Below, piece by piece: positions 17,996-27,637 of a DNA stretch of 64,000 bases (position 1 is its first letter; the number at the start of each line of letters is the position of its first letter). Source of the DNA: JBBQXK01 sp038209775. Lineage in GTDB: Bacteria; Pseudomonadota; Alphaproteobacteria; Rhodobacterales; Rhodobacteraceae. Location of the stretch: NCBI GenBank assembly GCA_038209775.1, contig JBBQXK010000016.1, forward strand, positions 1 through 64,000, written 5' to 3'. The notes under the pieces were generated by a model. It was given only the letters and a program-made list of their open reading frames with translations. It did not search any database and was not told the DNA's origin. A program made the translations under genes and the position numbers.

Positions 17996-20011
17996 TTGAA
18001 CGAACGCACCCCTATCCCGATCCTCGACCTGCCCGACCAACGCATCGTGATGCCGGACGGCACGCAACTGGCCGCGCGGATATGGCGGCCTGCCAACGGC
18101 GGGCCGGTGCCCGCGATCCTCGAATTCATCCCCTATCGCCACGGCGACGGCACCCGCACCCGGGACGAGCGGATGCACCCGTGGTGGGCGGCCCAAGGCT
18201 ATGCCTGCCTGCGGGTGGACCTGCGGGGGGCGGGTGACAGCGAAGGGCTGTTGACCGATGAATACAGCCCGCAGGAACTGCAGGACGCCTGTGACATCAT
18301 CGCCTGGGCGGCGGCGCAGCCGTGGTGCAGTGGCCGGGTGGGGATGATGGGCAAAAGCTGGGGCGGGTTCAATTGCCTGCAGACAGCGGCGCTGCGCCCG
18401 CCTGCACTGGCTGCGGTGCTGTCGGTCTGTTCGACGACAGACCGTTTTGCCGACGACATCCATTTCAAGGGTGGCGCGTTGCTGGGCGAAAACATCGGCT
18501 GGGGGGCGGTGATGCTGTCGTTCTCAAGTCGCCCCGCCGATCCCATGTACCGCCCCGACTGGCGCGCGGACTGGCTGGCGCGGCTGGAGGTAGAGCCGTT
18601 TCTGGCACCCCTATGGGCGGGTCATCAGGCAAAGGACGACTATTGGAAACACGGCTCGGTCGGGCAGGACTGGGGGGCCATTCAGGTGCCCGTGCTGGTG
18701 ATCGGTGGCTGGGCCGACAATTACATGAACACGGTGGCGGCGCTGGTCGAACACCTGACGGTACCCTGCAAGGGCATCGTCGGGCCATGGGGGCACCAAT
18801 ACCCGCACAGCGCCCATCCCGCCCCGCGCATCGGCTTTCTGCAAGAGGCGCTGCGTTGGTGGGATCGCTGGCTGAAGGACGCGCCGAACGGGGCCGAAGA
18901 TGACCCCGCCTACCGCGTCTGGATGCAGCATTCCGCCCCGCCCGACGCCAGTGCGCCGCACCGCCCCGGTCATTGGGTGGCCGAGGCGGCCTTGCCGACC
19001 CCGCGCGTGGCGATGCGCGACTGGCCCCTGTCGGCGGGCGGTGTGCTGGGTGGTGCGGGCGGCGATCCGGGCGGCAACCGGCAGGTCACGATCAGTTCCG
19101 CCCAGCATCTGGGCCTGCATGCGGGTGAGTTCTTTCCCATGGGCCTCGCGGCCGAGATGGCGGGCGATCAGGCCGGGGATGACGCGCTGTCGGTCATCTT
19201 TGACGCGGCACCCCTGCCACAACCCCTTGCCATCCTTGGGGCCGCACAGTTGCGCCTGCGGCTGGTGTCCGACCAGCCCCGCGCGATCCTTGTGGCCCGG
19301 CTATGCGATGTTGCACCCGACGGATCCTCGACCCGCATCGCGCATGGGATCCTGAACCTGTGCCACCGAGACGGCATGGAGGCGCCGTCCGATGTGCCGG
19401 TGGGCCGACCGTTCGATGTGACAGTGACACTGGACCAGAGCGCGTACCGGCTGGCAACCGGGCACCGCCTGCGGGTGGCGCTGTCGACCAGTTATTGGCC
19501 CTTTGTCTGGCCATCGGCTGTCACACCGTGCCTGACGCTGATGGAAGGAACCCTTGGCCTGCCGGTGCACCATGGTCAGGGTACTGCGGATGAATGTGCC
19601 TTCCCGCCCCCCCATGTGCCCGACCCGCTGCCCGTCACACGCCACGCCGATGACCGGGTTGTGCGCCGGACCGAGCGTGACCTCTTGACGGGCACCACGA
19701 CATTGGTGGTCGAGGATCATGCCGGTGCTGTCACCCTTGCCCATGGCCTGACCGCCGCCTCTGGCATGACCGAGCGTTGGACGATCCACCCCGATGATCC
19801 CCTGTCGGCCCAAGTCGATATCCACTGGTATCAGTCGCTGGCGCGCGATGATGTGGCCGGTCAGCCCTGGCACGTGAACACCGAGGCGCAGGTGACGATG
19901 ACGGCAACCGCAGACGGCCTGCGGATGCGCGCCCGCCTGACCGCATCGGAAGGTACGCATGAGGTGTTCGCCCGCGACTGGGACGAAACCGTACCGCGCC
20001 GCTGGCTGTAA
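17996..20011 (+). CDS. CocE/NonD family (peptidase S15-like) hydrolase
   Basis: 671 aa. Alpha/beta-hydrolase domain with RVDLRGAGDSEG, nucleophile Ser121 in GKSWGGFN, acid in GGWADNYMN and His in GPWGHQYPH. A C-terminal jelly-roll domain follows (from about residue 340), ending in a DUF-like beta region, as in X-Pro dipeptidyl peptidases and cocaine esterase. A TTG start at 17996 follows CGGAGTGA. It is the first intact gene after the graveyard and precedes the peptide-type transporter. Hydrolysis of an imported ester or peptide is plausible. No signal peptide is visible, so it is probably cytoplasmic. Confidence 0.82.
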   Translation: MNERTPIPILDLPDQRIVMPDGTQLAARIWRPANGGPVPAILEFIPYRHGDGTRTRDERMHPWWAAQGYACLRVDLRGAGDSEGLLTDEYSPQELQDACDIIAWAAAQPWCSGRVGMMGKSWGGFNCLQTAALRPPALAAVLSVCSTTDRFADDIHFKGGALLGENIGWGAVMLSFSSRPADPMYRPDWRADWLARLEVEPFLAPLWAGHQAKDDYWKHGSVGQDWGAIQVPVLVIGGWADNYMNTVAALVEHLTVPCKGIVGPWGHQYPHSAHPAPRIGFLQEALRWWDRWLKDAPNGAEDDPAYRVWMQHSAPPDASAPHRPGHWVAEAALPTPRVAMRDWPLSAGGVLGGAGGDPGGNRQVTISSAQHLGLHAGEFFPMGLAAEMAGDQAGDDALSVIFDAAPLPQPLAILGAAQLRLRLVSDQPRAILVARLCDVAPDGSSTRIAHGILNLCHRDGMEAPSDVPVGRPFDVTVTLDQSAYRLATGHRLRVALSTSYWPFVWPSAVTPCLTLMEGTLGLPVHHGQGTADECAFPPPHVPDPLPVTRHADDRVVRRTERDLLTGTTTLVVEDHAGAVTLAHGLTAASGMTERWTIHPDDPLSAQVDIHWYQSLARDDVAGQPWHVNTEAQVTMTATADGLRMRARLTASEGTHEVFARDWDETVPRRWL

Positions 20012-20116
20012 GATTCCTGCAGCCCGTTGCAAGAAAACACTTTGGACATTGGTCCGGGCTTGTTATTGATTCTCAAGACAACAAAAAAACGGCAATTGCC
20101 GACAGGGAGACTGAAG

Positions 20117-21703
20117 ATGAACGACGACCTTTCCCGGCTTCTGGCCGACATTGACGGCATGCGTATGAACCGCCGTCGGTTCCTGACACAGACGGCGGCT
20201 GCGGGTGTTGCTGTGACCATGGGCGGCACGATGATCGCCGCAACTGCGGCCCGCGCGGAAGAGCCCAAAAAGGGCGGCATCCTGCGCATGGGCATGGGCG
20301 GCGGCGAGTCCACCGATACGCTGGACCCCGGCCTGGCCGACAGCCCGGTACCGTTTTCGGTCAACCGCCAGTGGGGCGATACCATCGTCAACGTCACCCC
20401 CGATGGCCAGATCGAGATGCGTCTGGCGGAATCGATGAAGACCAATGACGACGGCACCGAGTGGCGCTTTGCCATCCGTCAGGGCGTCAAGTTCCATGAC
20501 GGCACCGACATGACGATTGATGACGTGGTCGCCACGTTCAAGCGCCACTCGGATGAAAACTCCAAGTCGGGCGCCTTTGGCATCATGCAGGGCATCGCCG
20601 AGATCACGTCCGAGGGCAACGAGGTCATCTTCAAGCTGTCGACCGGCAGCGCCGACCTTCCCTATCTGCTGTCCGATTATCACCTGGTGGTGCAGCCCGG
20701 CGGCGGTGTGGCCAATCCCAATGCCGGTATTGGTACAGGCACCTGGATGGTCGTCTCGGCCGAACCGGGCGTGCGCTATACCTTCACCAAGAACCCCAAC
20801 GACTGGGACACCACACGCGGCCACTATGACAGCGTCGAGATGACCGTCATCAACGACGCCACCGCCCGCACCTCGGCGCTGCAGTCGGGTCAGGTGGATA
20901 TCATCAACCGGATCGACCCCAAGGTGGCCAAGCTGCTGGCACGGTCGCCCGGTGTGGTGGTTCAGAATGTCTCGGGTCGCGGGCATTACGTGTTCATCAT
21001 GCACACCAACACCGCGCCCTTTGACAACAAGGACCTGCGCCTTGCGCTGAAGTACGCGGTCAACCGTCAGGAAATGGTCGACAAGATCCTCGATGGTTAT
21101 GGCGGCGTCGGCAACGACACGCCCATCAATGCGGCCTACCCCCTGTTCACCGCCCTGCCGCAGCGCGAATACGATGCGGCCAAGGCGGCGGAACACTACA
21201 AGGCCTCGGGCCATGACGGATCGCCCATCGTGCTGATCGTGGCTGATACCGCGTTCCCGGGTGCGGTTGATGCGGCGGCACTGTTCCAGCAGTCGGCAGT
21301 CGCGGCAGGCATCCCGCTGGAAATCCAGCGTGTGCCCGACGATGGCTATTGGTCCGACGTGTGGAACGTCAAGCCGTTCTGCGCCAGCTATTGGGGCGGC
21401 CGCCCGGTGCAGGATCAGATGTGGTCGACGGCCTATCTGTCCACCGCCGACTGGAACGACACCAAGTACAACAACCCCGAGCTTGACGCCCTGATCCTGC
21501 AGGCGCGGGGCGAGACGAACACGGCGGAACGCACGATCATCTACAACAAGATCGGCGAGATCGTGCATGACGACGGCGGGACCATCTGCCCGATGTTCAA
21601 CGATTTCGTGGATGCGCGCAGCGACAAGGTCATGGGCTACCTGAAGGACCCGAACTACGAACAGATGGGCGGCTGGGCTTCGGCGAAGACCTGGTTCGCC
21701 TAG
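20117..21703 (+). CDS. Peptide/nickel-type ABC transporter substrate-binding protein
   Basis: 528 aa, SBP_bac_5 family. A twin-arginine-like signal NRRRFLTQTAAAGVAVTMGG (from about residue 18) ends in ATAARAEE, suggesting Tat export. The mature chain begins with KKGGILRMGMGGGESTDTLD and shows the family block GTEWRFAIRQGVKFHDGTD. ATG 20117 follows CAGGGAGA. The first permease gene starts right behind the stop. The 105 bp upstream contain the palindrome GGACATTGGTCC (20044-20055), a possible operator. The ligand is unknown. Confidence 0.9.
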   Translation: MNDDLSRLLADIDGMRMNRRRFLTQTAAAGVAVTMGGTMIAATAARAEEPKKGGILRMGMGGGESTDTLDPGLADSPVPFSVNRQWGDTIVNVTPDGQIEMRLAESMKTNDDGTEWRFAIRQGVKFHDGTDMTIDDVVATFKRHSDENSKSGAFGIMQGIAEITSEGNEVIFKLSTGSADLPYLLSDYHLVVQPGGGVANPNAGIGTGTWMVVSAEPGVRYTFTKNPNDWDTTRGHYDSVEMTVINDATARTSALQSGQVDIINRIDPKVAKLLARSPGVVVQNVSGRGHYVFIMHTNTAPFDNKDLRLALKYAVNRQEMVDKILDGYGGVGNDTPINAAYPLFTALPQREYDAAKAAEHYKASGHDGSPIVLIVADTAFPGAVDAAALFQQSAVAAGIPLEIQRVPDDGYWSDVWNVKPFCASYWGGRPVQDQMWSTAYLSTADWNDTKYNNPELDALILQARGETNTAERTIIYNKIGEIVHDDGGTICPMFNDFVDARSDKVMGYLKDPNYEQMGGWASAKTWFA

Positions 21704-21704
21704 G

Positions 21705-22667
21705 TTGTCGGTTCATCCGATCATCAAACTGGTGGCCCAGCGCATTGCGCTGGGCCTTCTTTTGCTGCTGGCCGTGTCGGTCCTGATCTTTGCCGCCACG
21801 CAGATACTTCCGGGCGACGTGGCACAGTCGATCCTCGGCCAGTCCGCCACCCCCGAAACCCTTGCCAACCTGCGCGAGGAACTGGGCCTGAACGAGCCCC
21901 CGGTGACGCGCTATTTCAATTGGCTGTTCGGCGTCCTGCAGGGCGATCTTGGCACCGCACTGACCAACGGGCAGGACATTGCCACGTCGATGGGCAAGCG
22001 TCTGGGCAATACCCTGTTTCTGGCCGGCACCGCCGCTATCGTGGCCGTGCCGCTGGCCATCCTTCTGGGCCTTCTGGCCGCACGCTATCGCAACCGCTGG
22101 CCGGACAAGGTGATTTCGATGGTCACGCTGGCCACCATTTCGGTGCCGGAATTTCTGGTGGGCTACATCGTCATCTACTTTCTGTCGGTCGAATTCCGTC
22201 TGTTCCTGTCGATGGCCAACGTCTATGACGGCATGCCTCTGGGCGAGCGGCTTTATACCATCACGCTGCCGGTGATCGTGCTGGTATTCGCCGTCCTTGG
22301 CCACATGATGCGGATGACCCGGGCGGCGATTCTGAACGTGCTCGAGTCCGCCTATGTCGAGACGGCGGAACTGAAGGGCCTGCCGCCCTTTACGGTCATC
22401 GCCCGCCATGCCCTGCCCAATGCCATCGCCCCCGTGGTCAACGTGGTGATGCTGAACCTGGCCTATCTGGTGGTGGGGGTGGTCGTGGTCGAGGTGGTGT
22501 TCGTCTATCCCGGCATGGGGCAGTATCTTGTCGATCATGTCGCCAAACGCGATGTGCCGGTGGTGCAGGCCTGCGGGTTGGTGTTCGCGGCCATCTACAT
22601 CGGGCTGAACATCGCGGCGGATGTCATCTCTATCCTGGCCAACCCGCGCCTGAGGCACCCGAAATGA
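21705..22667 (+). CDS. Peptide-type ABC transporter permease (DppB-like)
   Basis: 320 aa with six predicted membrane helices. LILAVSVLIF-like first helix (LLLLAVSVLIFAATQILPGD) and the conserved EAA-type loop ETAELKGLPPFTVIARHALP followed by NAIAPVVNVV identify a binding-protein-dependent permease of the DppB class. The TTG at 21705 begins one base after the binding-protein stop and has only a weak ribosome site, so the start is the least certain part. The stop overlaps the next permease start (ATGA). Confidence 0.88.
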   Translation: MSVHPIIKLVAQRIALGLLLLLAVSVLIFAATQILPGDVAQSILGQSATPETLANLREELGLNEPPVTRYFNWLFGVLQGDLGTALTNGQDIATSMGKRLGNTLFLAGTAAIVAVPLAILLGLLAARYRNRWPDKVISMVTLATISVPEFLVGYIVIYFLSVEFRLFLSMANVYDGMPLGERLYTITLPVIVLVFAVLGHMMRMTRAAILNVLESAYVETAELKGLPPFTVIARHALPNAIAPVVNVVMLNLAYLVVGVVVVEVVFVYPGMGQYLVDHVAKRDVPVVQACGLVFAAIYIGLNIAADVISILANPRLRHPK

Positions 22668-23482
22668 AGCGTATCCCGCTGGCCGCGATGATCGGGCTGA
22701 CCTTTACCGGCGTCTATTTCTTCTGCGCCATCTTCGCCAACTGGATCGCACCCTACGGCATGGCCGAAGTGGTGGGCGACAGTTGGGAAGAATGGTCGTG
22801 GATGCACCCCCTTGGCACCGATTCCATCGGGCGTGACCTTCTGAGCCGGATGATCTGGGGCGGGCAGACGACGATCTTCGTCGCCACCTGCGCCACCATC
22901 GTATCCTTTGGACTGGGATCAGTGCTGGGGTTTCTGGCCGCCGTTCGGGGGGGCTGGGTGGATCAGCTTCTGTCCCGGTTCGTCGATCTGATGATGTCTA
23001 TCCCCTCGCTGATCTCGGCGCTGGTGGTGCTGTCGGTCATGCCGGTGACGCTGCCCGTCTTGATTATGGTGATGGGCCTGCTGGACGCCACCCGCGTCTA
23101 TCGCCTTGCCCGCGCCGTGGCGGTGGACATCACCGTGATGGATTATGTCGAGGCCGCGCGCCTGCGGGGCGAGAAACAAGGATGGATCATCTTCCGCGAA
23201 ATCCTGCCCAACGCCCTGTCGCCCCTGGTCGCCGAAATGGGCTTGCGGTTCATCTTTGCGGTTCTGTTCATCTCGACCCTGTCGTTCCTTGGCCTTGGCG
23301 TACAGCCCCCCATGGCCGACTGGGGCGGCATCGTGAAGGAAAACAAGGAGGGGATCGTGTACGGCATCCCTGCGGCGTTGGTCCCGGCATTTGCCATCGC
23401 CACACTCGCAATCTCGGTCAACCTGATCGCCGACTGGGTGCTGAACCGCACCACCAGTCTGAAAGGGGGCCGCAGTGGCTGA
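22664..23482 (+). CDS. Peptide-type ABC transporter permease (DppC-like)
   Basis: 272 aa. Membrane protein with the DppC pattern: periplasmic segment WMHPLGTDSIGRDLLSRMIW after the first helix, and EAA loop VEAARLRGEKQGWIIFREIL followed by PNALSPLVAEMGL. It lacks the long N-terminal OppC extension. It is translationally coupled to both neighbours through four-base and eight-base overlaps. It forms the channel with the protein encoded at 21705. Confidence 0.88.
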   Translation: MKRIPLAAMIGLTFTGVYFFCAIFANWIAPYGMAEVVGDSWEEWSWMHPLGTDSIGRDLLSRMIWGGQTTIFVATCATIVSFGLGSVLGFLAAVRGGWVDQLLSRFVDLMMSIPSLISALVVLSVMPVTLPVLIMVMGLLDATRVYRLARAVAVDITVMDYVEAARLRGEKQGWIIFREILPNALSPLVAEMGLRFIFAVLFISTLSFLGLGVQPPMADWGGIVKENKEGIVYGIPAALVPAFAIATLAISVNLIADWVLNRTTSLKGGRSG

Positions 23483-25121
23483 TATGGTCAGAGGCCCCCT
23501 CCTTGACATTCGCAACCTGCGGATCGAGGCCACGTCCTATCCGCCCGGAGAGCCGCCGCGCAATGTGACGCTGGTGCATGGCGTGTCGCTGACACTGGGC
23601 GCAGGCCGGGTGATGGGACTTATCGGCGAAAGCGGTGCTGGCAAATCCACCATCGGGCTGTCGTCGATGGCTTACGGTCGCGGTGGTGTGCGCATCACCG
23701 GGGGCGAGGTGTGGCTGAACGGGCGCGACATCCTCAAAGGCGGGGCAGGGGGCCTGCGCGCCCTTCGCGGGCGCGAGGTGACCTATGTCGCGCAATCGGC
23801 GGCGGCGGCGTTCAACCCGGCACGACAACTGATGGATCAGGTGATCGAGACCACGCTGCGCCACGGCCTGTCGTCGCGCGCCGAGGCCGAGGCGCGGGCG
23901 ATCGGCCTGTTCAAGCGCCTTGGCCTGCCATCCCCCGAAACCATCGGCCAGCGCTATCCGCATCAGGTGTCGGGCGGTCAGTTGCAGCGCGTGATGACGG
24001 TGATGGCGCTGTGCCCCAAGCCCGACCTTGTGGTGTTCGACGAACCCACCACCGCGCTGGACGTGACCACCCAGATCGAGGTTCTGGCCGCGATCAAGGA
24101 AGCCATCCGCGACACCGGCGTGGGGGCGCTGTACATCACGCATGACCTTGCCGTGGTGGCGCAGGTGGCCGACGAGATCATGGTGCTGCGCGGCGGCAAA
24201 CAGGTTGAGCTTGGCACGACCGACCAGATCATCAACGCCCCGCGTGAGGAGTATACCAAGGCGCTGGTGTCGGTCCGCTCCATCGAACACCACGAAAAAC
24301 CCCCCGCCCCCCCGGTGCTGTCGGTGGCCAACATCACGGCGCGCTACAGGGGCACGTCGTTTGACGTGCTGAAGAACGTGACCGTTGATCTGCCGGCCGG
24401 CCAGACGCTGGCGGTGGTGGGCGAAAGCGGGTCGGGCAAATCGACGCTGGCGCGGGTGATTACCGGGCTTCTGCCCGCCTCTGCCGGGCGCATCACCTTT
24501 GCCGGGCGCACCCTGTCGGCAGACCTCAAGGGCCGCACCAAGGATGACCTGCGCGAATTGCAGATGATCTATCAGATGGCCGACGTGGCCATGAACCCGC
24601 GCCAGACCGTCGCCACCATCATCGGGCGCCCGCTGGAATTCTACTTTGGCCTGCGCGGTGCCGAGCGCGACAAACGGGTGCAGGAGTTGCTGGACGAGAT
24701 CGAGATGGGGCGCGGCTATGCCGACCGCTATCCGGCGGAACTGTCCGGCGGCCAGAAGCAGCGCGTCTGCATCGCCCGGGCACTTGCCGCCAAGCCGAAA
24801 CTCATCATCTGCGACGAGGTGACAAGCGCCCTCGACCCGCTGGTCGCGGACGGCATCCTGAAGCTGCTGCTGGACCTGCAGGCGCGCGAAGGGGTGGCGT
24901 ATCTGTTCATCACCCATGATCTTGCCACCGTCAAAGCCATCGCTGACCGCATCGCGGTGATGTACAAAGGCGAAGTGCGCCGCTATGGCCAGAAGTCCGA
25001 CGTTCTGGCCCCGCCGTTCGATGACTATACCGACCTTCTCTTGTCATCTGTCCCCGAGATGCGTCTGGGCTGGCTGGAAGAAGTGCTGGCGCATCGGCGG
25101 ATGGAATCCGCTGGCAACTGA
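23475..25121 (+). CDS. Fused double ATP-binding protein of a peptide-type ABC transporter
   Basis: 548 aa containing both ATPases (DppD plus DppF equivalents) in one chain. Domain 1: GESGAGKST, VSGGQLQRVMTVMA, LVVFDEPTTALD. Domain 2: GESGSGKST, LSGGQKQRVCIARA, LIICDEVTSALD. Linker around residues 270-290. A GTG start at 23475 overlaps the preceding stop by eight bases. It completes an importer with the genes at 20117-23482. The long G/C inverted repeat behind it ends the operon. Confidence 0.9.
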   Translation: MADMVRGPLLDIRNLRIEATSYPPGEPPRNVTLVHGVSLTLGAGRVMGLIGESGAGKSTIGLSSMAYGRGGVRITGGEVWLNGRDILKGGAGGLRALRGREVTYVAQSAAAAFNPARQLMDQVIETTLRHGLSSRAEAEARAIGLFKRLGLPSPETIGQRYPHQVSGGQLQRVMTVMALCPKPDLVVFDEPTTALDVTTQIEVLAAIKEAIRDTGVGALYITHDLAVVAQVADEIMVLRGGKQVELGTTDQIINAPREEYTKALVSVRSIEHHEKPPAPPVLSVANITARYRGTSFDVLKNVTVDLPAGQTLAVVGESGSGKSTLARVITGLLPASAGRITFAGRTLSADLKGRTKDDLRELQMIYQMADVAMNPRQTVATIIGRPLEFYFGLRGAERDKRVQELLDEIEMGRGYADRYPAELSGGQKQRVCIARALAAKPKLIICDEVTSALDPLVADGILKLLLDLQAREGVAYLFITHDLATVKAIADRIAVMYKGEVRRYGQKSDVLAPPFDDYTDLLLSSVPEMRLGWLEEVLAHRRMESAGN

Positions 25122-25136
25122 CGGCACCGGCAGAAC

Positions 25137-25262
25137 CGGGGGGCTGTCTGCCCCCCGGACCCCCCGAGGATATTTCTCCAAAGATGAAAGCAGGCGGGCT
25201 TTCATCTTTGCTCAAGTATCCTCGGGGGGGGCCGAAGGCGGGGGGCAGACGGCCCCCCTTTT
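25137..25262. repeat. G/C-rich convergent intergenic repeat, copy 1, with nested inverted repeats
   Basis: Outer arms GGGGGGCTGTCTGCCCCCC (from 25137) and GGGGGGCAGACGGCCCCCC (25240-25258) are inverted, and each can fold on itself. Inside, 25161-25190 (CCCCCGAGGATATTTCTCCA and AAGATGAAAG) is nearly the inverse of 25199-25228. The segment CCCCCGAGGATATTT with CAAAGATGAA matches copies at 38342 and 55574. It sits between two converging genes. Confidence 0.85.
25240..25262 (+). terminator. Terminator of the peptide-type transporter operon
   Basis: GGGGGG (25240-25245), 7-nt loop, CCCCCC (25253-25258), then TTTT (25259-25262), downstream of the ATPase stop at 25121. Confidence 0.7.
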
Positions 25263-25268
25263 CTGTTG

Positions 25269-26015
25269 TCACGCAGCGTAGTCTGACCCCTCGGCGTCCA
25301 GAATGCTGCGCAATTCGCGCAGGTGCATGTCGGCGAAGGCGGGGTAAGCCTCCCATTCCTGGGCGGTCTTTTCGGCCACAGCCTCGGGCAGCACCCGAAG
25401 CGGCCGGCCGGTTTGCAGGGCGCGGATGTAGGTGTCGGCGGCGCGTTCAAAATAGTACATACGGTTCCACGCCTCGGCGACACTGCGGCCGATGATCAGG
25501 ATGCCGTGGTTGCCCATCACCATCGCGATGGTCTTGGGATCGCCCAGCATCCCCGCACAGCGCGCACCCTCGGCATCAAACGCCATGCCGCCATAGGCGT
25601 CGTCCACCACATGCCGGTTGTGGAACATGGCCGATGTCTGGTCGATGGCGGGCAGGTGGCTGTCGGCAAGCGACGCCAGCACCGTTGCCTGCACCGAATG
25701 CACATGCATCACGCAGCGCGCATGCGGACAGGCGCGGTGGATGGCCCCGTGCAGGCCCCAGGCGGTGGGGTCGGGGGCGTCGGGGCGGTCCATCGTGGCG
25801 GGGTCGTTGGCGTCGATCTCGACCAGGTCCGACGCGCGGATACGGCTGAAGTGGCGGCCGTTGGGGTTGATGAGGAACTTCGTGCCGTCATCATTCACGG
25901 CCAGCGAGAAGTGGTTGGCGATGGCCTCGTGCATCCGTTCGCGCACGGTCCAGCGGAAGGCCGCGGCAAGGTCGCTGCGCAGGGCGGTGTGGGTCAGGTT
26001 CGGGATCATGTTCAT
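25269..26015 (-). CDS. Class II aldolase/adducin family protein
   Basis: 248 aa. HVHSVQA holds the first two zinc-ligand His, and VMGNHGILIIGRSVAEAW carries a further one. The N-terminal half contains NHFSLAVNDDG, the phosphate/substrate loop region, which resembles the aldolase-like decarboxylases and adducin-like proteins more than fuculose aldolase. Start 26015 follows AGGAGA by six bases; a second ATG follows at 26009. It overlaps the esterase gene by ATGA, and both are transcribed toward the transporter operon. The substrate is unknown. Confidence 0.82.
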   Translation of the reverse strand: MNMIPNLTHTALRSDLAAAFRWTVRERMHEAIANHFSLAVNDDGTKFLINPNGRHFSRIRASDLVEIDANDPATMDRPDAPDPTAWGLHGAIHRACPHARCVMHVHSVQATVLASLADSHLPAIDQTSAMFHNRHVVDDAYGGMAFDAEGARCAGMLGDPKTIAMVMGNHGILIIGRSVAEAWNRMYYFERAADTYIRALQTGRPLRVLPEAVAEKTAQEWEAYPAFADMHLRELRSILDAEGSDYAA

Positions 26016-26950
26016 GGCGTGTCTCCTGTCGGCAGGGTGCCGTTGGCAAGTGCTGCAAGGGCGGCGGTGATGCGGTCAAAACTGGCGCGGGCGCGGGGCA
26101 CCGTGTGGCGTGCGCGCAGATAGCCGTGGACGAGGCCCACCTCGACCGTCGCCTCGGCGCGGCCCCCGGCGGCGCGGATGCGGTCGCGGTAAAGCCGCGC
26201 ATCATCGCACAGGGGATCGCAACCGGCTGCAAAGATTGCGGTCGGGGGCAAGCCGCTGAAATCGCTGTCCTGCAGTGCGGCGGCGGTGGGGTCGGGGGTT
26301 GGGTCATCGCTGCCGTGGCGGAGGCGGCGGTAGAACGCCACATCCGCCGCCGTCAGCATCGGTGCATCGGCATGGGTCACATAGCTGCCCCCGTCCGAAG
26401 GCCCGCCAAGGCCCGGATAGATCAGCACCTGCCCCAGTACCCGCACCCTGCTGCCCCGCAGCGCATGGGCGACGCTGGCCGCCAGTGCCCCGCCCGCCGA
26501 ATCGCCTGCAAGGATGACCGGCCCGAAGGCCGCCGCCACCGCACGGGTGGCAGACAGGGCATCGTCAAAGGCCGCCGGGTGCAGGTGCTCGGGGACAAGC
26601 CGGTAGTCGACGCTGATCACCCTTAGCCCGGTCGCGGCACAGGCCTCGGCGCAGATGTCGTCGTGGCTGTCCAGCCCGCCGACCACGAACCCGCCGCCGT
26701 GGAAGTACACGACGGTCACCGCCGATGGCCCGGCCTCGTAGCGGCGGGTCGGGACATGGCCCAGCAACGCATCAGTGACCGACACGTCTTGAGGGCGCGG
26801 TTGGCGAAAGAAGGCGCACATCGCGTCATAGACCCGACGCTGCCCGGCAATGTCGAGATCGATCGCATCCGCCGGATAGGCCGCATTCGTGCGGTCGATA
26901 AACGCCCAGGTCGGGGCGTCGATAAGGGTCCGGTAAGGGGAATCGCGCAT
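26012..26950 (-). CDS. Alpha/beta hydrolase, hormone-sensitive-lipase-type esterase
   Basis: 312 aa. Oxyanion motif VVYFHGGGFVVGGLDSH, nucleophile elbow AGDSAGGALAAS, acid in FAAGCDPLCDD and His in VGLVHGYLRAR give the complete HSL-family set. ATG 26950 is preferred over an upstream ATG at 27013 because GAGGGCAGG precedes it. It is the first gene of a two-gene unit with the class II aldolase, so it may release the aldolase substrate from an ester or lactone. Cytoplasmic, no signal. Confidence 0.87.
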   Translation of the reverse strand: MRDSPYRTLIDAPTWAFIDRTNAAYPADAIDLDIAGQRRVYDAMCAFFRQPRPQDVSVTDALLGHVPTRRYEAGPSAVTVVYFHGGGFVVGGLDSHDDICAEACAATGLRVISVDYRLVPEHLHPAAFDDALSATRAVAAAFGPVILAGDSAGGALAASVAHALRGSRVRVLGQVLIYPGLGGPSDGGSYVTHADAPMLTAADVAFYRRLRHGSDDPTPDPTAAALQDSDFSGLPPTAIFAAGCDPLCDDARLYRDRIRAAGGRAEATVEVGLVHGYLRARHTVPRARASFDRITAALAALANGTLPTGDTP

Positions 26951-27121
26951 CCTGCCCTCGGCGATTGTGGCAGCCACAGGGTGCCTGCATCCGATCTGAC
27001 GCGCAATCGCCACAATGGCGGGGGGACTGACCTTGAAAAGGTCCGACTGGGCCGTATTGCGGCCCCATCGGGGGGGTCAAATGGGGACAACGACGATGAT
27101 GAATGCGAAAGGCGACCTGTC

Positions 27122-27562
27122 ATGCAACTGTTCCGTTCCTTCGATCAGGAAGATGCCGCTCTGGTCGGCTGGGGTGTGCGCATCCTGTTGCTGGCACCCA
27201 ACGGTGGCGAAGGCGGCGCGCGGATTGCCGAGCGTTTACAAGGGTTCGGCGGTCTGATCGAGGCCGAGTATGATGAGTTTGCGGCACTTGAGGCGCTTCA
27301 GGCCGACGCCACGGGGTTCGGTCTGTTCGTCATGGAATGCGACCCCTACGGCGGGCTGGCCGCGGGACGGCGCGTCATGTCGATGATCGGGCTGGCCGCG
27401 GAACGGACGCGCTGCATCCTGATTTCGCGTGAGGTTGCGGTGCAGACCTTCCCCGAAGATCCGCTGCAGCCGATCCTGTTGCGCTCACCCCTGTCGGCGG
27501 TGGCGCTGCGGGTGGGGTTCGAGCATGCCTTGCGCGACAGGCTCGTGTATCAGGCAGCCTGA
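27122..27562 (+). CDS. Receiver-like hypothetical protein
   Basis: 146 aa. RILLLAPNGGEGGARIAERL and FGLFVMECDPYGGLAAGRRV mimic the beta1 and beta3 regions of a response-regulator receiver. An Asp sits in MECDPYG, but the usual acidic pair after beta1 is replaced by Ala-Pro-Asn and no output domain follows. A degenerate receiver is the best description. It stands alone: upstream is the divergent esterase gene, downstream the convergent cold-shock gene. The function is unknown. Confidence 0.65.
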   Translation: MQLFRSFDQEDAALVGWGVRILLLAPNGGEGGARIAERLQGFGGLIEAEYDEFAALEALQADATGFGLFVMECDPYGGLAAGRRVMSMIGLAAERTRCILISREVAVQTFPEDPLQPILLRSPLSAVALRVGFEHALRDRLVYQAA

Positions 27563-27637
27563 CGCGGGACCGGCGCGGCTTGCCCACACCGAGCCCGCAC
27601 GGGGCTGCCCCTTGGCCGGATCGTCGAGGTGCTGCGT

